From positions 16,049,807-16,113,806 of the forward strand of contig NC_058144.1 in NCBI RefSeq assembly GCF_011075055.1: 64,000 nucleotides of DNA, read 5' to 3'. Position 1 is the stretch's first letter. The number at the start of each line of letters is the position of its first letter. Positions 45,291-56,900 of the stretch are shown piece by piece. The stretch comes from Mangifera indica. Lineage: Eukaryota > Streptophyta > Magnoliopsida > Sapindales > Anacardiaceae. The notes under the pieces are model-generated. The model did no database searches, had not been told where the DNA came from, and saw only the letters and a program-made list of their open reading frames with translations. The position numbers and the translations under genes were made by a program.

Positions 45291-47207
45291 TCTATACGTT
45301 GGGTTTGACATAATGATAATTTGATTTACAATTTACAAACAAAAATAATTAGTGATTTTTATTCATAATTAATATTTATTTTAATTATTGATTTAATTAA
45401 TTAAAATGCTCCCACTATTTTCCTTAAGTCAATAGCCCTCCTTATTATACTTAGAAAGTTCTGATAAACTTTCTAGTCAACTGAGACCTCATCGTATTAA
45501 TTCTCTTTTTCACTTTGGCAAACAAGTTCGAATAATCGAATAGGTAAATTTCAAATTATCAACAAATGCCCATGATTTCAAGTTAGGTCTTGGCCTAACA
45601 AATCATACAACCTCAAATGTGACTCTCTGTATTAGTAAGATGGATACTATATATCATCTTGCATCGACAAATGCATTCTCTACTCATGCCTCTAATATAC
45701 TTCACCTTCACTAACAAGCAAATTGCACTACTTAAGTTGAACCCAATATGAACATCTCCTAATTTTTCACTTAATAGAAGTGTTCTATTTGCTTTGATGA
45801 ATAAGGTTCCAACAAATAGGGGCTTAATTAGGGCATCATATTAGAAGACACCAATTTAATCTTAGACTTAATATTTAAGTTAGGGGTTTTTAATTAATTG
45901 GTCTCATCATATTTTATGTCGTATGTTGGGTGATATTTGGAAAATAGAACCATTCACATCCTTCCAACAACATAAAATTAAAATGTATCAGTACACAACC
46001 ATAACTAATATCAAATCTCTAGCGAAAAAAGGTCTAACTTGTTAACCTAAGTAAATATTTTGTCTTTGGGTCTTTGCCTTTGCATTTGTCCTTTTCACCT
46101 CCAGTCCTTAATAATTACATTGTTTTATTTTCTAGTTAGATTATTCTAAGAAAATAAAATAACGACCTAAACTAAAGAAAAGGGGGAATTAAGAGAAGAT
46201 GCGTAGACCCTATTTGAGAATTACAATTCAAAGAAAATAAATAAAATAAAAAATTCACATCGGTTCATTAGTTGTGTACTGGGCACCATACATCTACAAA
46301 TGCACATCCAATTAAAATTAAATTTTAATTAGTAATTAGCCAAGTGTTAAATTATTTTTGTCTGTATAACTTTGTAAAATAATTGTTCAACCCCAAAACT
46401 CAAGGAAATTTCAGTTTTGGTTCCAATTCAACGAAACTCGAACCAAAATCTAATTCTTAATCTTGAAGAGCATGTAGACATCTTAAGAGGCACATTGAGG
46501 GCATGATAGGGGACCACTATACACAGTTTGCACCAAAAACAATCACGGCTTAAGTAGAAAAACTGCCCAGCCACGCATAAGTTTAAGATGCAGTGAGTAC
46601 ACCAGTAATAGCCTGCAACCTAGACAAAACTATTTAGATGGATGTCGTCTAGTGACACACTAGCCCATACCTTAGGAACATGATAGGGTAAAGGTTGCCC
46701 TACCACATCGAAGTGGCTAGAGCTTGGGTTGCCACCCTCATTGACCAACAAAACAAATTCTATCTTAGTGTATATCACAACATAAAACAACCTTGTCGTA
46801 CACAATACCACCCTATTCAGTGTTTGTTCTAGCTATGTAAGGTGATGTTTCCAACCTTGGTTTTTGAACTTTCCAGTGACAAAAAATCCAGGAGCTATCA
46901 TGCAAAAGCAAGCCAATCATCATATGAGCAATTGTGGCACGTAAACCATGCTTAAATGACAAACTAGCTATCAACCTTGAATTTATTCTTGCATTAACAA
47001 TTAAACTCAAGAAAATTTTAGGAATAATCACTTAATAAATGTAACACATCTTTACATTGTTCTTGAACTTAACAAATTGTGTGACAACATAATTGCAAAT
47101 CAATTTTACCTATTTTAGGATTTTGATTATTTACCAATGACATGCAACAACAAATAAAAATAACCAAAACATGTAGTTATATTTTCATGAAAGTATGTCT
47201 AAACAGT
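45291..47207 (-). other. E1 leader
   Basis: About 1.9 kb of non-coding DNA between primer site and gag, aligned inverted with both parts of the D1 leader. Open frames at 46620-46811 and 46813-47031 (minus) have no counterpart in D1 and are not supported as genes. Confidence 0.62.
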
Positions 47208-47220
47208 GGCGATAATACCA
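47208..47220 (-). other. Primer binding site of E1
   Basis: Minus strand TGGTATTATCGCC, at the position of TGGTATCAACACC in D1. Only the first part matches tRNA-Met. Confidence 0.5.
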
Positions 47221-47221
47221 C

Positions 47222-49136
47222 TATAAGGTTTTAGGGCATCGTTAACAGGTGACGCCGTTAATAGGCAGCGCAGTGGAATTAACAATTTTAAAAAATATCA
47301 AAGATCTTAAAACCCATTCAGGATACCCCGTTTTGATGCATAGATTCATGAACTTGTTAAACACACATAGGGTGTTTAGAAATTATACCTGTATTGTTGG
47401 CTCTTCTAAGACTACATATGGCTATGTAAAGATTACTATCTAACCCTTCTGAAGGGGTGCCTTAGTATCCATATAGAGCACAAATGAGAGGTAATCTAGA
47501 AAGAAGGTTATTAGGGCTTCTGTTGACTGGATCTTGAAAATTAGATCACAGTAATGGAAGCTTGTGTCAACAAGATTCTAGGGTGGAAATGTATGTTTAG
47601 GATGTATGTTTTTTCTCTTGTTGTTGTTAAAAAATTTGACTCAGACTAAACACCTTTTTTATAAGGTGTTCATGAATCTTATGTTAGTTAAGACTCCAAC
47701 CACTTAGATGATAAGGTGTCCAAGAGTTCTTATTAAAGTAAGACTTTTAATTTATTGAAAGTTTTAATACATAAGAATGTTAATTAAATTAGGATTCCAA
47801 CTCAACCTAACTTTCTAACAAACAAAGACTTTGAATTTATTGAAAGTTTTAATGCATAAGAATCCTAATTAACTTAGGATTCCAACTCAACCTAAATTTT
47901 CTATCAAACAAGGACTTTGAAGAATCCTTGTTTAGCTAAAACACCTTACCCATGAGTTAACTCAACCAGTTGACTCGCATCCATCATTTGGCTTTGCTCG
48001 GTTGGACTCCTGAATGGGTCTAACTAAAACCATGTAGTGCATTTGCACGTGCCATATGACATCATGCACACCAAATGATTCTGGTAAAAACAAATCCATA
48101 TGTTTCACTTTTTCATGATTTTAGAATTGTCGTCAAATGATCCTTGTCTCTTGGTTCATATCAACCCTTTAATGCGTTGACCCATAAGCTTTCTATTGAA
48201 TCGACAATGTCTAAATTCATATTAAATTCAAAGACAGATAAAATTGGCCTCTAGCAAAGCATCACGACCACCCGAATGACAGAGTTTCAATGAACATCTT
48301 TATAAGCTTTTACAATATCATAGTTACGTGCAATTCAATCTTTTTGTCAATTGATATCTCTTGAGACTAAGACATAAAAGTGAGACTATCTCGGTAGTTC
48401 CTTGATATGAGGACACACATTAATGACTTACATGGATTAGGTTATCTTTTATGTGAGTTTATCTTTTTGTCAATCCCACTATGACTACAGATTCAAGCAA
48501 TCATGAATATCTTTCAGCATTTGCATATGAGATATCTTCTTTTGTGCTTAAGAGTAATAATCCTTTTATTGATCAACCATAGCTTTTATGTATCTCATGA
48601 TGTAGTTGTTCACTACCTTTATGATACCCCTATTACGATGATACATTAGATAGTGTCAAACCATACTGATCTTTACACAAGACAGTATGACAACCTCAAG
48701 TTAAAAGATCACATGCATCGTGGTGTTTAAAGGATTTGTTCCATAGACACTGAAGTAACCATCTGTATAGATATCTTCTAGTAGGGTTAGTCTGATGAAC
48801 ATGTCTACAACGTGCACCCATCTATTGTATCAAGTTGTTAGCAAACAACTTCAATACATGAGAACTATCACTACCATTTGGTGGGGTTGTTTAACACTAT
48901 GATAATCCTACCACCATTACATCTGCCCTTGGTCATTATAATGTCGAGATTATGGAAATTTCTAGAATGACCATCTAATGTGTGTATAGGATTCCTATTC
49001 TAAGGACATGTTATTTGCACAATTATATAATAAATAAACATATGAATTGACTAACTATAAATCCTTTTGTTAATTAATAAGATAAATTACAATTATAAAT
49101 AACAAATCAATTAGCTATAGGACATCTACTCTAACA
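47222..49136 (-). repeat. 5' LTR of E1
   Basis: About 1.9 kb. On the minus strand it starts TGTTAGAGTAGATGTCC at 49136 and ends CCTTATA beside the primer site. Parts align with the D1 LTR (for example 48280-48700 inverted against 39800-40240). It contains two tandem copies of an 85-bp unit (47742-47912) that D1 lacks. Confidence 0.8.
47742..47912 (-). repeat. Two tandem 85-bp units within the E1 LTR
   Basis: Units at about 47742-47826 and 47827-47912 share GACTTT, AATTTATTGAAAGTTTTAAT, CATAAGAAT and AGGATTCCAACTCAACCTAA, with a few substitutions. Confidence 0.8.
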
Positions 49137-50084
49137 TACGGAGACAAATGATGATCCAGATGAGATCTGTTGACTCAGAGATATCGGATTTAGGAATCCA
49201 CTAACTCAGCCTAGTTTTGAGTTCATGAACGAATGTCGATAAATATTGGAAACCAAAGTCTCTAGTTATAGTATAATATAAGTCATATGAAGGTTTTTCG
49301 TGATGATATGTTTCAAATATTCTATCTACAATTCATAGAGTATTGAGATTAAAGTCTTGAATTATACTATAAATGGATCTTAGCTACATAGAATGTATGA
49401 TTAGAAAATTTGGTTCAATGGAGTGTTTTTTAATCATGGTTTTAGGGACTATGACACATTGTTAGATGTTTACCATAGTCATTAAGCTTTTGACATGTTT
49501 TTCAGATCGTCCAAAAAAGGGCTCACAATTATGTCACGATGAATTTAAATAGTCATACCAATAAATCAAGCATTTTAAAGAATGAGGATAAATTATCCAA
49601 GGTTGGCTAGCATTTTCTAGAAGGTAGTAAAAATAAAATTATATAAAGTGTTATATGGGTGCAAAAATGACACTTTAAAAGTTAAGGTGTTTATGAGATA
49701 AAATTAGGGTGGCTAAAGTATATGTTTGATATACATGTATAGTCATAGTTTAAATTGAGAATTTACAAAGACCAAACAACAAATAGATATTTGTTAATTA
49801 ACCCACCTTAAATATATGGTCGTTAGTTCATTTCAAGTATAAATGGTTCATTTTGAGCTAAACACTTATCTCACTAAAAGAACTTCTCTCCTTTTTCCCT
49901 ACACATTCAGCCAAAGGCATCTCGCTTGGTTTGTTTTGATTTTTTGGAGGCTTAACAAGTGGGAAGCTTATCTTCATCATTCATCATCAAAGAATCAAGC
50001 TTATAGTAGGTAAAATCATAACCTTCTCCTTATAAGCTTTTATGTTTATTGATTCTTGCTTTTTTTTATACATCCATGTCATCT
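49137..50084 (+). other. Unclassified promoter-like region
   Basis: No coding homology. It contains AGTATAAATGG near 49838 (TATA-like), followed by a CT-rich stretch (49880-49910, CTTCTCTCCTTTTTCCCTAC) and ACACATTCAGCC, a layout typical of plant promoters or LTR U3-R regions. AGTAGGTAAAATC near 50005 could be a 5' splice site. It may be part of an unrecognised LTR; no second copy is visible in the window. Confidence 0.35.
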
Positions 50085-50213
50085 TCTTCACTTTCTTTCA
50101 GTCTCAAAATTTCATACTCAAATTCGCCTTCACAATCTGATCGTACAACTTTAATAGTCTTTTTGGATTGTTTTTCTACTTCATTCTTGAATTTTCTAAA
50201 CTTTTCAAAGGAT
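50085..50213 (-). pseudogene. Copia integrase fragment with the second catalytic Asp region
   Basis: The minus strand, in one frame, encodes FKNEVEKQSKKTIKVVRSDC followed by EGEFEYEI-like sequence, which corresponds to the D1 region KFKVFKNEVEKKL to SDQGSEY (36960-37060). The Asp in RSD is kept. It is an isolated piece. Confidence 0.68.
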
Positions 50214-50432
50214 TAATGTGTATATAGGGTTTTCACAATCGTGTGTCATGCATTGATCTTCTCATCACGATTCAACTATTAATGAACTGTTATGGTGCCT
50301 TAGGACATTTGTCTAAGTATATATTAATATGCTATAACAAATAAAGATAGCCATAGAGAATCACAAATATAACCTTTATTAATGAACTTGTATCATCATG
50401 AGGATTGGCTTTAAGGCATCAACCCTAACACT
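50214..50432 (-). repeat. Copia LTR start fragment
   Basis: On the minus strand it starts TGTTAGGGTTGATGCC at 50432, like the starts of the E1 and D1 LTRs (TGTTAGAGTAGATG and TATTAAAGTAAGTA). It is joined directly to the integrase fragment, an arrangement not found in an intact element. Confidence 0.58.
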
Positions 50433-51690
50433 TATTATCTTAGATTACCTACTAAACTAGTTTTAGAATTCCATAATTGTTATTATGCACAAACTGTTTC
50501 TAAGAACTTGATTTTTGCATCCATTTTGGATAAAAAGGGATATTTCTTTTGAATTGTCGATGGTATTAGAACAATCAACTTAAATAATATTCTCTATAGA
50601 ATAGTTGAATTGAGTAAAAGATTGCATGTTTTAAAACTTGATAATGAGATGTTGAATGTACAAAACAAATAGTTAACACCAAATGATCTGAATATCACAT
50701 ATCAATGGCATTATAGGTTGGGCCATATAAGATCGAAACACTAGAGAAGGAGTTTTGCATTAATTCGACTTCTAATTATATGATGAATGTGAATCATGCC
50801 TATTAAGCAAAATGACCAAATGACCCTTCACTGGATATAGTGAAAATGCACCTAAATTGTTAGGGATCATTTATAGCAATATGTTTGAGACTATAACATT
50901 GAAGGCAATAGGGAATCTTACTTTGTCACATTTACTAATGATTTTAGTAGATATTGCTATGTGGTTTTATGAAATACAAGTTTGAATGTTCTAAGAATTC
51001 AAAGAATTCAAGAAAGAAGTAGAAAAGCAACTTAGGAAAAGCACTAAAATCCTAGAAGTGATCGAGGAGGTGAATAACTAAGTGTTAACTTAAAAGAATA
51101 CCTAAAGAAGAATAGGATAATATCTCAACTCACCCTCTTAGTACACCCCAACAAAATGGTGTTTTTGAATACCTAAATGCTAACTTCAAAGAATACCTAA
51201 AGAAGAATAGGATAATATCTCAACTCACCCTCTTAGTACACCCTAACAAAATGGTGTATTTGAATAGAGGAATAGGACCTTGATGAATATAACCAAGTCT
51301 ATGATAAGTTTCATAAATCTACCTTTGTCTTTTTAGGGTTAAGCCTTAGAAACAACTGCCTAGACACTAAAAATTGTCTTGTCCAAATCTGTGGACAAAA
51401 CTCCATATGAGTTATAGAATAGGCAAAAGCCTAATCTAGGTTACTTAAAGATTTGGTATTGTGAAGCTTATATCAAGAAATTGACTTTGAACAAGTTGAG
51501 AATTAAGTTTGAAAAATGTATTTGTGTGGGGTACCTAAAAGAAACTATGGGTTATTGCCTTTGTCACTCAAAAAAACAAAAGGTTTTTGTTGTTTAAACC
51601 AATGTTTTTCTCAATAGAGTGTTCATTCTCAAAATGACTAGTGAGAGAAAGGTAGAACTTGATGAAGTTCTAGTATTATAAGATATCATA
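50433..51690 (+). pseudogene. F1 integrase with internal tandem duplication
   Basis: Readable segments include LHVLKLDNEMLNVQNK, YQWHYRLGHIRSKH and YDECESCLLSKMTK (zinc region), then KEFKKEVEKQLRKSTKI before the second-Asp region (SDRGGE near 51060). A 94-bp stretch is duplicated in tandem (51077-51170 and 51171-51265). The C-terminal module reads KTPYELxNRQKPNLGYLKIW and CEAYIKKLTLNKLRIK (51395-51510). The frame has many stops. Confidence 0.76.
51077..51265 (+). repeat. Tandem 94-bp duplication in F1 integrase
   Basis: Both units contain GAATACCTAAAGAAGAATAG, ATATCTCAACTCACCCTCTT and AAAATGGTGT. They begin ACTAAGTG (51077) and ACCTAAATG (51171) and end TTTGAAT. D1 has the segment only once. 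Confidence 0.85.
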
Positions 51691-52619
51691 GATATTGGAC
51701 AGGATGATGTGTCATCACAGATGGTTAATCATAGTGAAGATGTCATTCCACCTTATATGGAATATAATGAATCAATTCAACACACACAAGGTCTACATAG
51801 GTTTAACCAAGTATGTCATGAGCCAAAGAGATTCAATTTTCTCATGACTCAGCATGGTGATGTATTTACCATCCATGATGACAAGCTTACAACCTACATT
51901 GATGTTGTTTCAAATCTAGACTCCAAGAGATGACTTGAATCTATGAAGTCTGAAATAAACTCTATAAACTAGAAACAAGTATGGTCTCTAATGGATCCAC
52001 ATAAAAGGATAAAACCCGTAAAGTGTAAATACGTTTTGAAAAAGAAAACTAACATGGAAGGTAACATGCATACTTATAAAGCACGACTGGTTGCCAAAAG
52101 TTTCACTCAAAAACATTGCATTGACTATGATGAAGTCTTTTTCACTAGGTGCGATGCTTAAGTCTATATGGATTATGGATATGATTGTTGCATACTATGA
52201 TTATAAAATTTGGAAAATGGATGTTAAGACCACCTTTATGAATGGTAACCTTGTAGAAGATATGTATATAACACAACTCAATGGTTTCATCTTGTTGGAT
52301 AAGCTAGTAAGGTATGCAAGTTGTGGATGCCCATTTATAGACTCAAACAAGTTTCAAAGAGCTAGAACATTCATGTCGATGAAGATGGATGTTAGTTTAG
52401 TTTTATAAAAAATGAAGATAAACCATACATGTACAAGAAAGTTAGTGGGAGTATAGTTGCATTTTGAGTATTGTATATCGATGATATAACAAAAACTTGG
52501 TTATCTTATTACTTCTCCATGAAAGACTTAAGAGAAGCAACCTATATCTTTGGTACTAAGATCAATCATGATAGATCACATAAACTACTCATATTGAGTC
52601 AAAACATGCATATAGGTTT
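51691..52619 (+). pseudogene. F1 reverse transcriptase
   Basis: Open frames give FNFLMTQHGDVFTIHDDKLT (51709-51933), then after stops KKKTNMEGNMHTYKARLVAK, YDYKIWKMDVKTTFMNGNLV and EDMYITQLNGFILL (52091-52408). YIDD is preserved at about 52476, but the 12 or so residues after it in E1 (ILIIGNDILNLQSV) are missing, so it runs straight into TKTWLSYYFSMKDLREATYI. It ends at the C3 insertion site, GGTTT at 52615-52619. Confidence 0.8.
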
Positions 52620-53449
52620 TGATAGAGACATCATCAAAGCACCAATCAAAGTACCAAGCCATAAGGTTAATCCACTTTAAATACCAGTAGGACCAATTAT
52701 GAGGAGTTAAGCCAAGAAGTTGTATTAAACCTTAAATAGACTTATGAAAAAGCTTTGGTCCAAGTCAAGCATCATAGAGGTCAACTAGGTCAAGGAAGGC
52801 ACCAAGGGACTAGTTAATTTGATCCAATGCTCAGTTCAAGAAGGAGTAGAGGAATTGGCCATGGGGGATAAAAGCCTAACCTAAAAGTAGCATGTCATAG
52901 TTGGCCATCAAGGAAGTATTCAAGGGAAGACGTCTAAGTATGCCTTGGTTAGGCCTAGAACTATGTTATTATTATTTTTTTGTAATCAACTAACACTTGT
53001 TTTATTAAAGCCCAAACTTTTATTTAAGTTATGTGTTATGTAATGGATTACTTACATTAGTTATTTTTAAAGCCTAATTGTCATATTGGTTTTTAACTTA
53101 GGTTATTAGGCATTTAATTAGTTAATGGGCTTAGGTACTTTGGTAGTCCATTGGGTTAAGGTCAAGTTAGGCCTTTAGGGTTTGTAGACACCATTTAAAA
53201 AAAAAAAACAATTTTTTTGGAGGAAGAAACAGTAACCGTGAGTTTCAACCTTGTTTCAAGATTTCAACTTCTTGATTCAAAACTATCAAGAACTTATCAA
53301 GGTTCATCCCATATGGCGTTCTAATCACTAATTTATACCAAGGTTCATATGAATTTCATTCATATCGAGTTAAGGTGGAACCTGTTTCAATCTTGGACAA
53401 AGATCAATTCTTGATCAAGTTTCACTCTTTGTTGTTGAAGTTCGCATCA
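52620..53449 (+). repeat. 5' LTR of C3 (family C)
   Basis: 830 bp, TGATAGAGAC to GTTCGCATCA, matching 59378-60210 and the LTRs of C1 and C2. The left flank is F1 reverse transcriptase. Confidence 0.9.
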
Positions 53450-53453
53450 AATT

Positions 53454-53465
53454 TGGTATTAGAGC
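53454..53465 (+). other. Primer binding site of C3
   Basis: TGGTATTAGAGC, one mismatch from the tRNA-Met primer site, four bases inside the 5' LTR. Confidence 0.82.
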
Positions 53466-54820
53466 TGCATTGAATCAAGTTCTTGTTATTCTTTTCGAAA
53501 ATTTTTGTTGTTCTTGTGTTTCTTGGTGTTGGCAAAACTTTGTTGGCTATTTTCTTGAGTCTTTTCTTTGATTTCGTGTGAAATTCTTATGTTTCCTTCC
53601 TTTCTACATCTGATCTGATCACCTAAGGAAGAGTTTGATCAAATTTCACCAAATCTTGGTGAATCTTGATAGTGTTGAACTTAGGGTTTATGATTCTTGT
53701 CTTGTTTTTCAATTTCCTTTGTGATCTTGATCCTTATTTCTTGTGTCTTTTGTGTGAATTGTCATTCTTGGTGTCTTTTCCTTTGATTTTTGGAATTCTT
53801 TCTTGAAAAACTAATGAAGTCGAATTCTAGATTGTGTGGTGTCTAAATTTGTTCTTGATTTATCTTTAATTTTTTAAAAAAAAAATTAGCAAAAAAAAAT
53901 ACAGAAAAAGAAAATAAAAAAAGAATTGGCTATGGTCGAATGTGTGTGTTGTGTTTGGTTAAGGTTTGATTGGTTTATAATAAAAATTTCAAACAAACCT
54001 TGGTGTGTGTAGTATGAGCCAAATTGGGAGAGTAATATCTTAGGTGAATTTTGTTTTGTGTTAATCATGAAATTCTTGGAGAAAAGTTTGTTTGCCAAGT
54101 TAGGAAAGTAGTTTCTTAGTTGATCTTTCTTGTTTTGTTCCTGAATTCTTGGGAGAATTTTGGGTTGGCCAAAATTTATTGTGAGTTTGTGTTGAATTCT
54201 TTGAATTTGGGAAGAAATCTTAAGATTACTAAAATTTAAAGCTTAAGTCTTGGCTTATTTTCTTTGAGTGTGTGAATCTTGTTTGGGAAAAAGGTGTGAG
54301 TTTGCTGAAATTAGGAAGTAGTTGAATAAATCTTGTGTGAGTCACTCTATTCTTGATTGAAGTTTGCTTGCAACTCATAAAAGAAAACAAAAATCATGAA
54401 ACTAGTGCAATGTAAATTCGGCCAAAAAGTTGTTTAAAAAAAAAAAGAAAGAAATCACAAAAGAAAGGAAAAAAAAGATCAAGGAGAAAAAATTAGAATC
54501 ATTTACCTCCCTTGAATTTGACTCTTCATTCTTGTTGTCTCTTTCAAATTTTCTTTACTTAATTGTTTCATTCTTTTATTTGTTTCTATCTTTTCAATTC
54601 TAAAACTTTTTTCTTTCTTGAGTTTTTATTCCATTCGTTTGTCTTCATTAATGATTATGGTGGTCTTAAGGTTGTTCTTGGTAGGTTCTTTATAAAATTC
54701 AGATTATAAAGTATGTGAGAACATTAAAGTGAAAACAGGAACGTGAGTGTAAACATGTAAGAGAGTGTGTGAGAATTCTTATTTATATATATATAATTTT
54801 TTTGTTCTAAAGTTTTAGGC
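53466..54820 (+). other. C3 leader
   Basis: Non-coding sequence with A-rich runs near 53874-53925 and 54434-54490, aligned with the C1 and C2 leaders. Open frames on the minus strand are shadows. Confidence 0.7.
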
Positions 54821-56120
54821 ATGATAGATCCTAAAAACACTAGTGTTATGGAAGGTTCGGGTAATACCGAGGCTTTTACAATGCAAGCCATCCAACAGCA
54901 ATTTGAGCTTCTCTTTAATGTGATAGAGAGTGTTAATGATAGGTTGGATAGGTTAGAAAAGCAAACAAGTGATAGAAAGGGATCTAGTAGGAGTAAAGGA
55001 AGAAGAAAAACACCTTTAGAGCATGAAGATAGAGTCAATTCTGATAACAAGGGTGATGAGGGTAGTGGTAGGAAAATTACTTTAGAGAGCAAAAAGGGAT
55101 GAAAATAACACAAAAATAATTTGTGTTGAGGAGAAAGACAGGGTGATAGTAGTCTCATTAGTATTAAGATAAAAATTTCACCTTTTCAAGGTAAAAATAT
55201 TTCGGAAGCTTATTTAGATTGGGCACATAAAGTAAATCAAGTTTTCAACATCCATAGGTATACAGAGGAGAAAAAGGTGAAATTAGTGATTGTAGAATTC
55301 ACCGATTATACAAGTATTTGGTGGGATCAGTTACTAAAGAATAAGTGTAGGAATTTGGGTGGACCCATAAATACTTGGGATGATATGAAGAGTGTGATGA
55401 GATAGCAGTTTGTTCCAAGCCATTACTATAAGGGTTTATTTAAAAAATTATGAGGGCTTAGGCAAAGGACAAAAAGTATAAAGGACTATCATAAGAAGAT
55501 AGAGATAACCATGATTATGGCTAATATAGAGGAGGACAAAGGAGAACACTATGGCTAGGTTCTTAAATGGGTTTAACAAGGATATATCAAATGTAGTGGA
55601 GCTTCAACATTATGTAGAATTAGAGGATTTGGGGCATATGGCAATGAAGGTAGAGAAACAGTTATAACTAAAGGGTAAAAGGGATGTGGGGTCCTATTCT
55701 AGCCCTTAGAAATTAAGTGTGTTAAAGAAAGATGACAAACCACCTTATAAGCCAAAAACCAAACACTCTAAACCTAGGGGAGAGGAACCTAGTTGAGAGA
55801 AACCTAGTACCAAACTTGGACCACCAAAGAGAAATAGTAAGATCAAATGTTTTAAGTGTTTGGGTATGAGTCACATAGCCTTTCAGAGTCCTAACAAAAG
55901 AACTATATTATTGAGGGAGGATGATGAGTATGAGACAAAAGAAGGGTTGAGTGATGAGTTTATGCCATGATTAGAGGATGTTAGTGATAAAGAGTTAGAG
56001 TGTGCAGTAAAAGGTAAGGCACTAGTATCTAAGAGAGCTTTAAATTTACAACTAAGGAAGAAAATAATGAGCAAAGAGAGAATATCTTTCATACTAGGTG
56101 TCATGTGAAAGGTAAGGTGT
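54821..56120 (+). pseudogene. C3 gag
   Basis: The ATG at 54821 opens a 93-codon frame (MIDPKNTSVMEGSGNTEAFT, then ESVNDRLDRLEKQTSDRKGS). A shift near 55100 is followed by a well preserved capsid-like part: IKIKISPFQGKNISEAYLDW, KVNQVFNIHRYTEEKKVKLV, TDYTSIWWDQLLKNKCRNLG (55165-55390). The zinc knuckle near 55830-55875 reads CFKCLGMSHIAFQS, with the last cysteine changed to serine. An acidic region (DDEYETKEGLSDE) closes gag. This is the best gag copy of family C here. Confidence 0.85.
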
Positions 56121-56900
56121 ATACTTTGATCATAGATGGGGGTAGTTGCATGAATGTAGCTAGTAATGAGCTTATAGAAAAACTTAGTTTACTTACACTT
56201 AAACACCCTAGATCTTACAAACTTTAGTGGTTGAATAACTATGGAGAGATTAAAGTGAATAAACAAATGGTGGTGGCTTTGTTTGTGGGTAGGTATCAAG
56301 ATGAGGTTTTGTGTGATGTAGTTCCCATGCATGTTGGTTACATTTTTGTTAGGAAAGTCGTGGTAATATAATAGAAAAGTGACACATGACGGGTTTAAAA
56401 ATAGGTATTCCTTTATGATGAACCATAAGTTAATAACACTTGTATCTTTATCACCAAAACAAGTTTATGATGATCAAGTAAGGAGGCAAAAGATGCTTGA
56501 TGAAAAGAAAGGAATTAAGAGTGAGAATAAAAGAGAAAATTTGAGTGAAGAGGAGAGAAGAGAGAGTACGACTAGAAAGAAGAGAGAAAAAAAAAGAATG
56601 AGAAATTCAACCTTGAGAAAAGAAAAGGGAGGGAAAAAATGAGTGGGAAAAAAAGAGCTTTTATGCAAAAACGAGTGATATGAAGGTAGTCCTTGTGACT
56701 AAACAATATTTATTATTGTTGGTCTACAAGGAACAATTTTGTTTTCTACTAACTTTAACCATTCTCTTCCTAGTGTGTTTATTTTTCATTTGCAAGAGTT
56801 TGAAGACGTATTCCCTAAGGAGATTTTAGATGGATTGTCACCAGTTTATAGGATGAAACACTAGATTGATTTCATACTTAGAGTAGTGATACCCAATCGC
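56121..56900 (+). pseudogene. C3 protease and charged linker
   Basis: TLIIDGGSCMNVAS (about 56123-56165) keeps the D-G-G triplet used as active site in this group. EKLSLLTLKHPRSYKL and VLCDVVPMH follow. The 56379-56642 frame has MTHDGFKNRYSFMMNHKLIT, PLSPKQVYDDQVRRQKML-type sequence and a K/E/R-rich linker. The segment near 56700-56830 encodes LVTKQYLLLLVYKEQF and FEDVFPKEI, and leads to reverse transcriptase. Confidence 0.8.

Larger units (their letters stand above)
41750..49136 (-). mobile_element. Ty1/copia retrotransposon E1
   Basis: Minus strand: 5' LTR (47222-49136), primer site, leader of about 1.9 kb, gag, protease, integrase, reverse transcriptase, RNase H and a fragment of the 3' LTR (41750-42197). 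Order and sequence relate it to D1, but with the opposite orientation. The first half of reverse transcriptase and most of the 3' LTR are deleted, and pol is joined directly to the LTR fragment without a polypurine tract. Confidence 0.84.

Noticed and set aside
41848..47443. Similar plus-strand peptides at 41848-42069 and 47249-47443 (MHRFMNMLNTH / MHRFMNLLNTH), suggesting a conserved gene
   Set aside because: Both lie in the two LTR copies of E1, antisense to the element; similarity follows from LTR identity and the frames end at different places.
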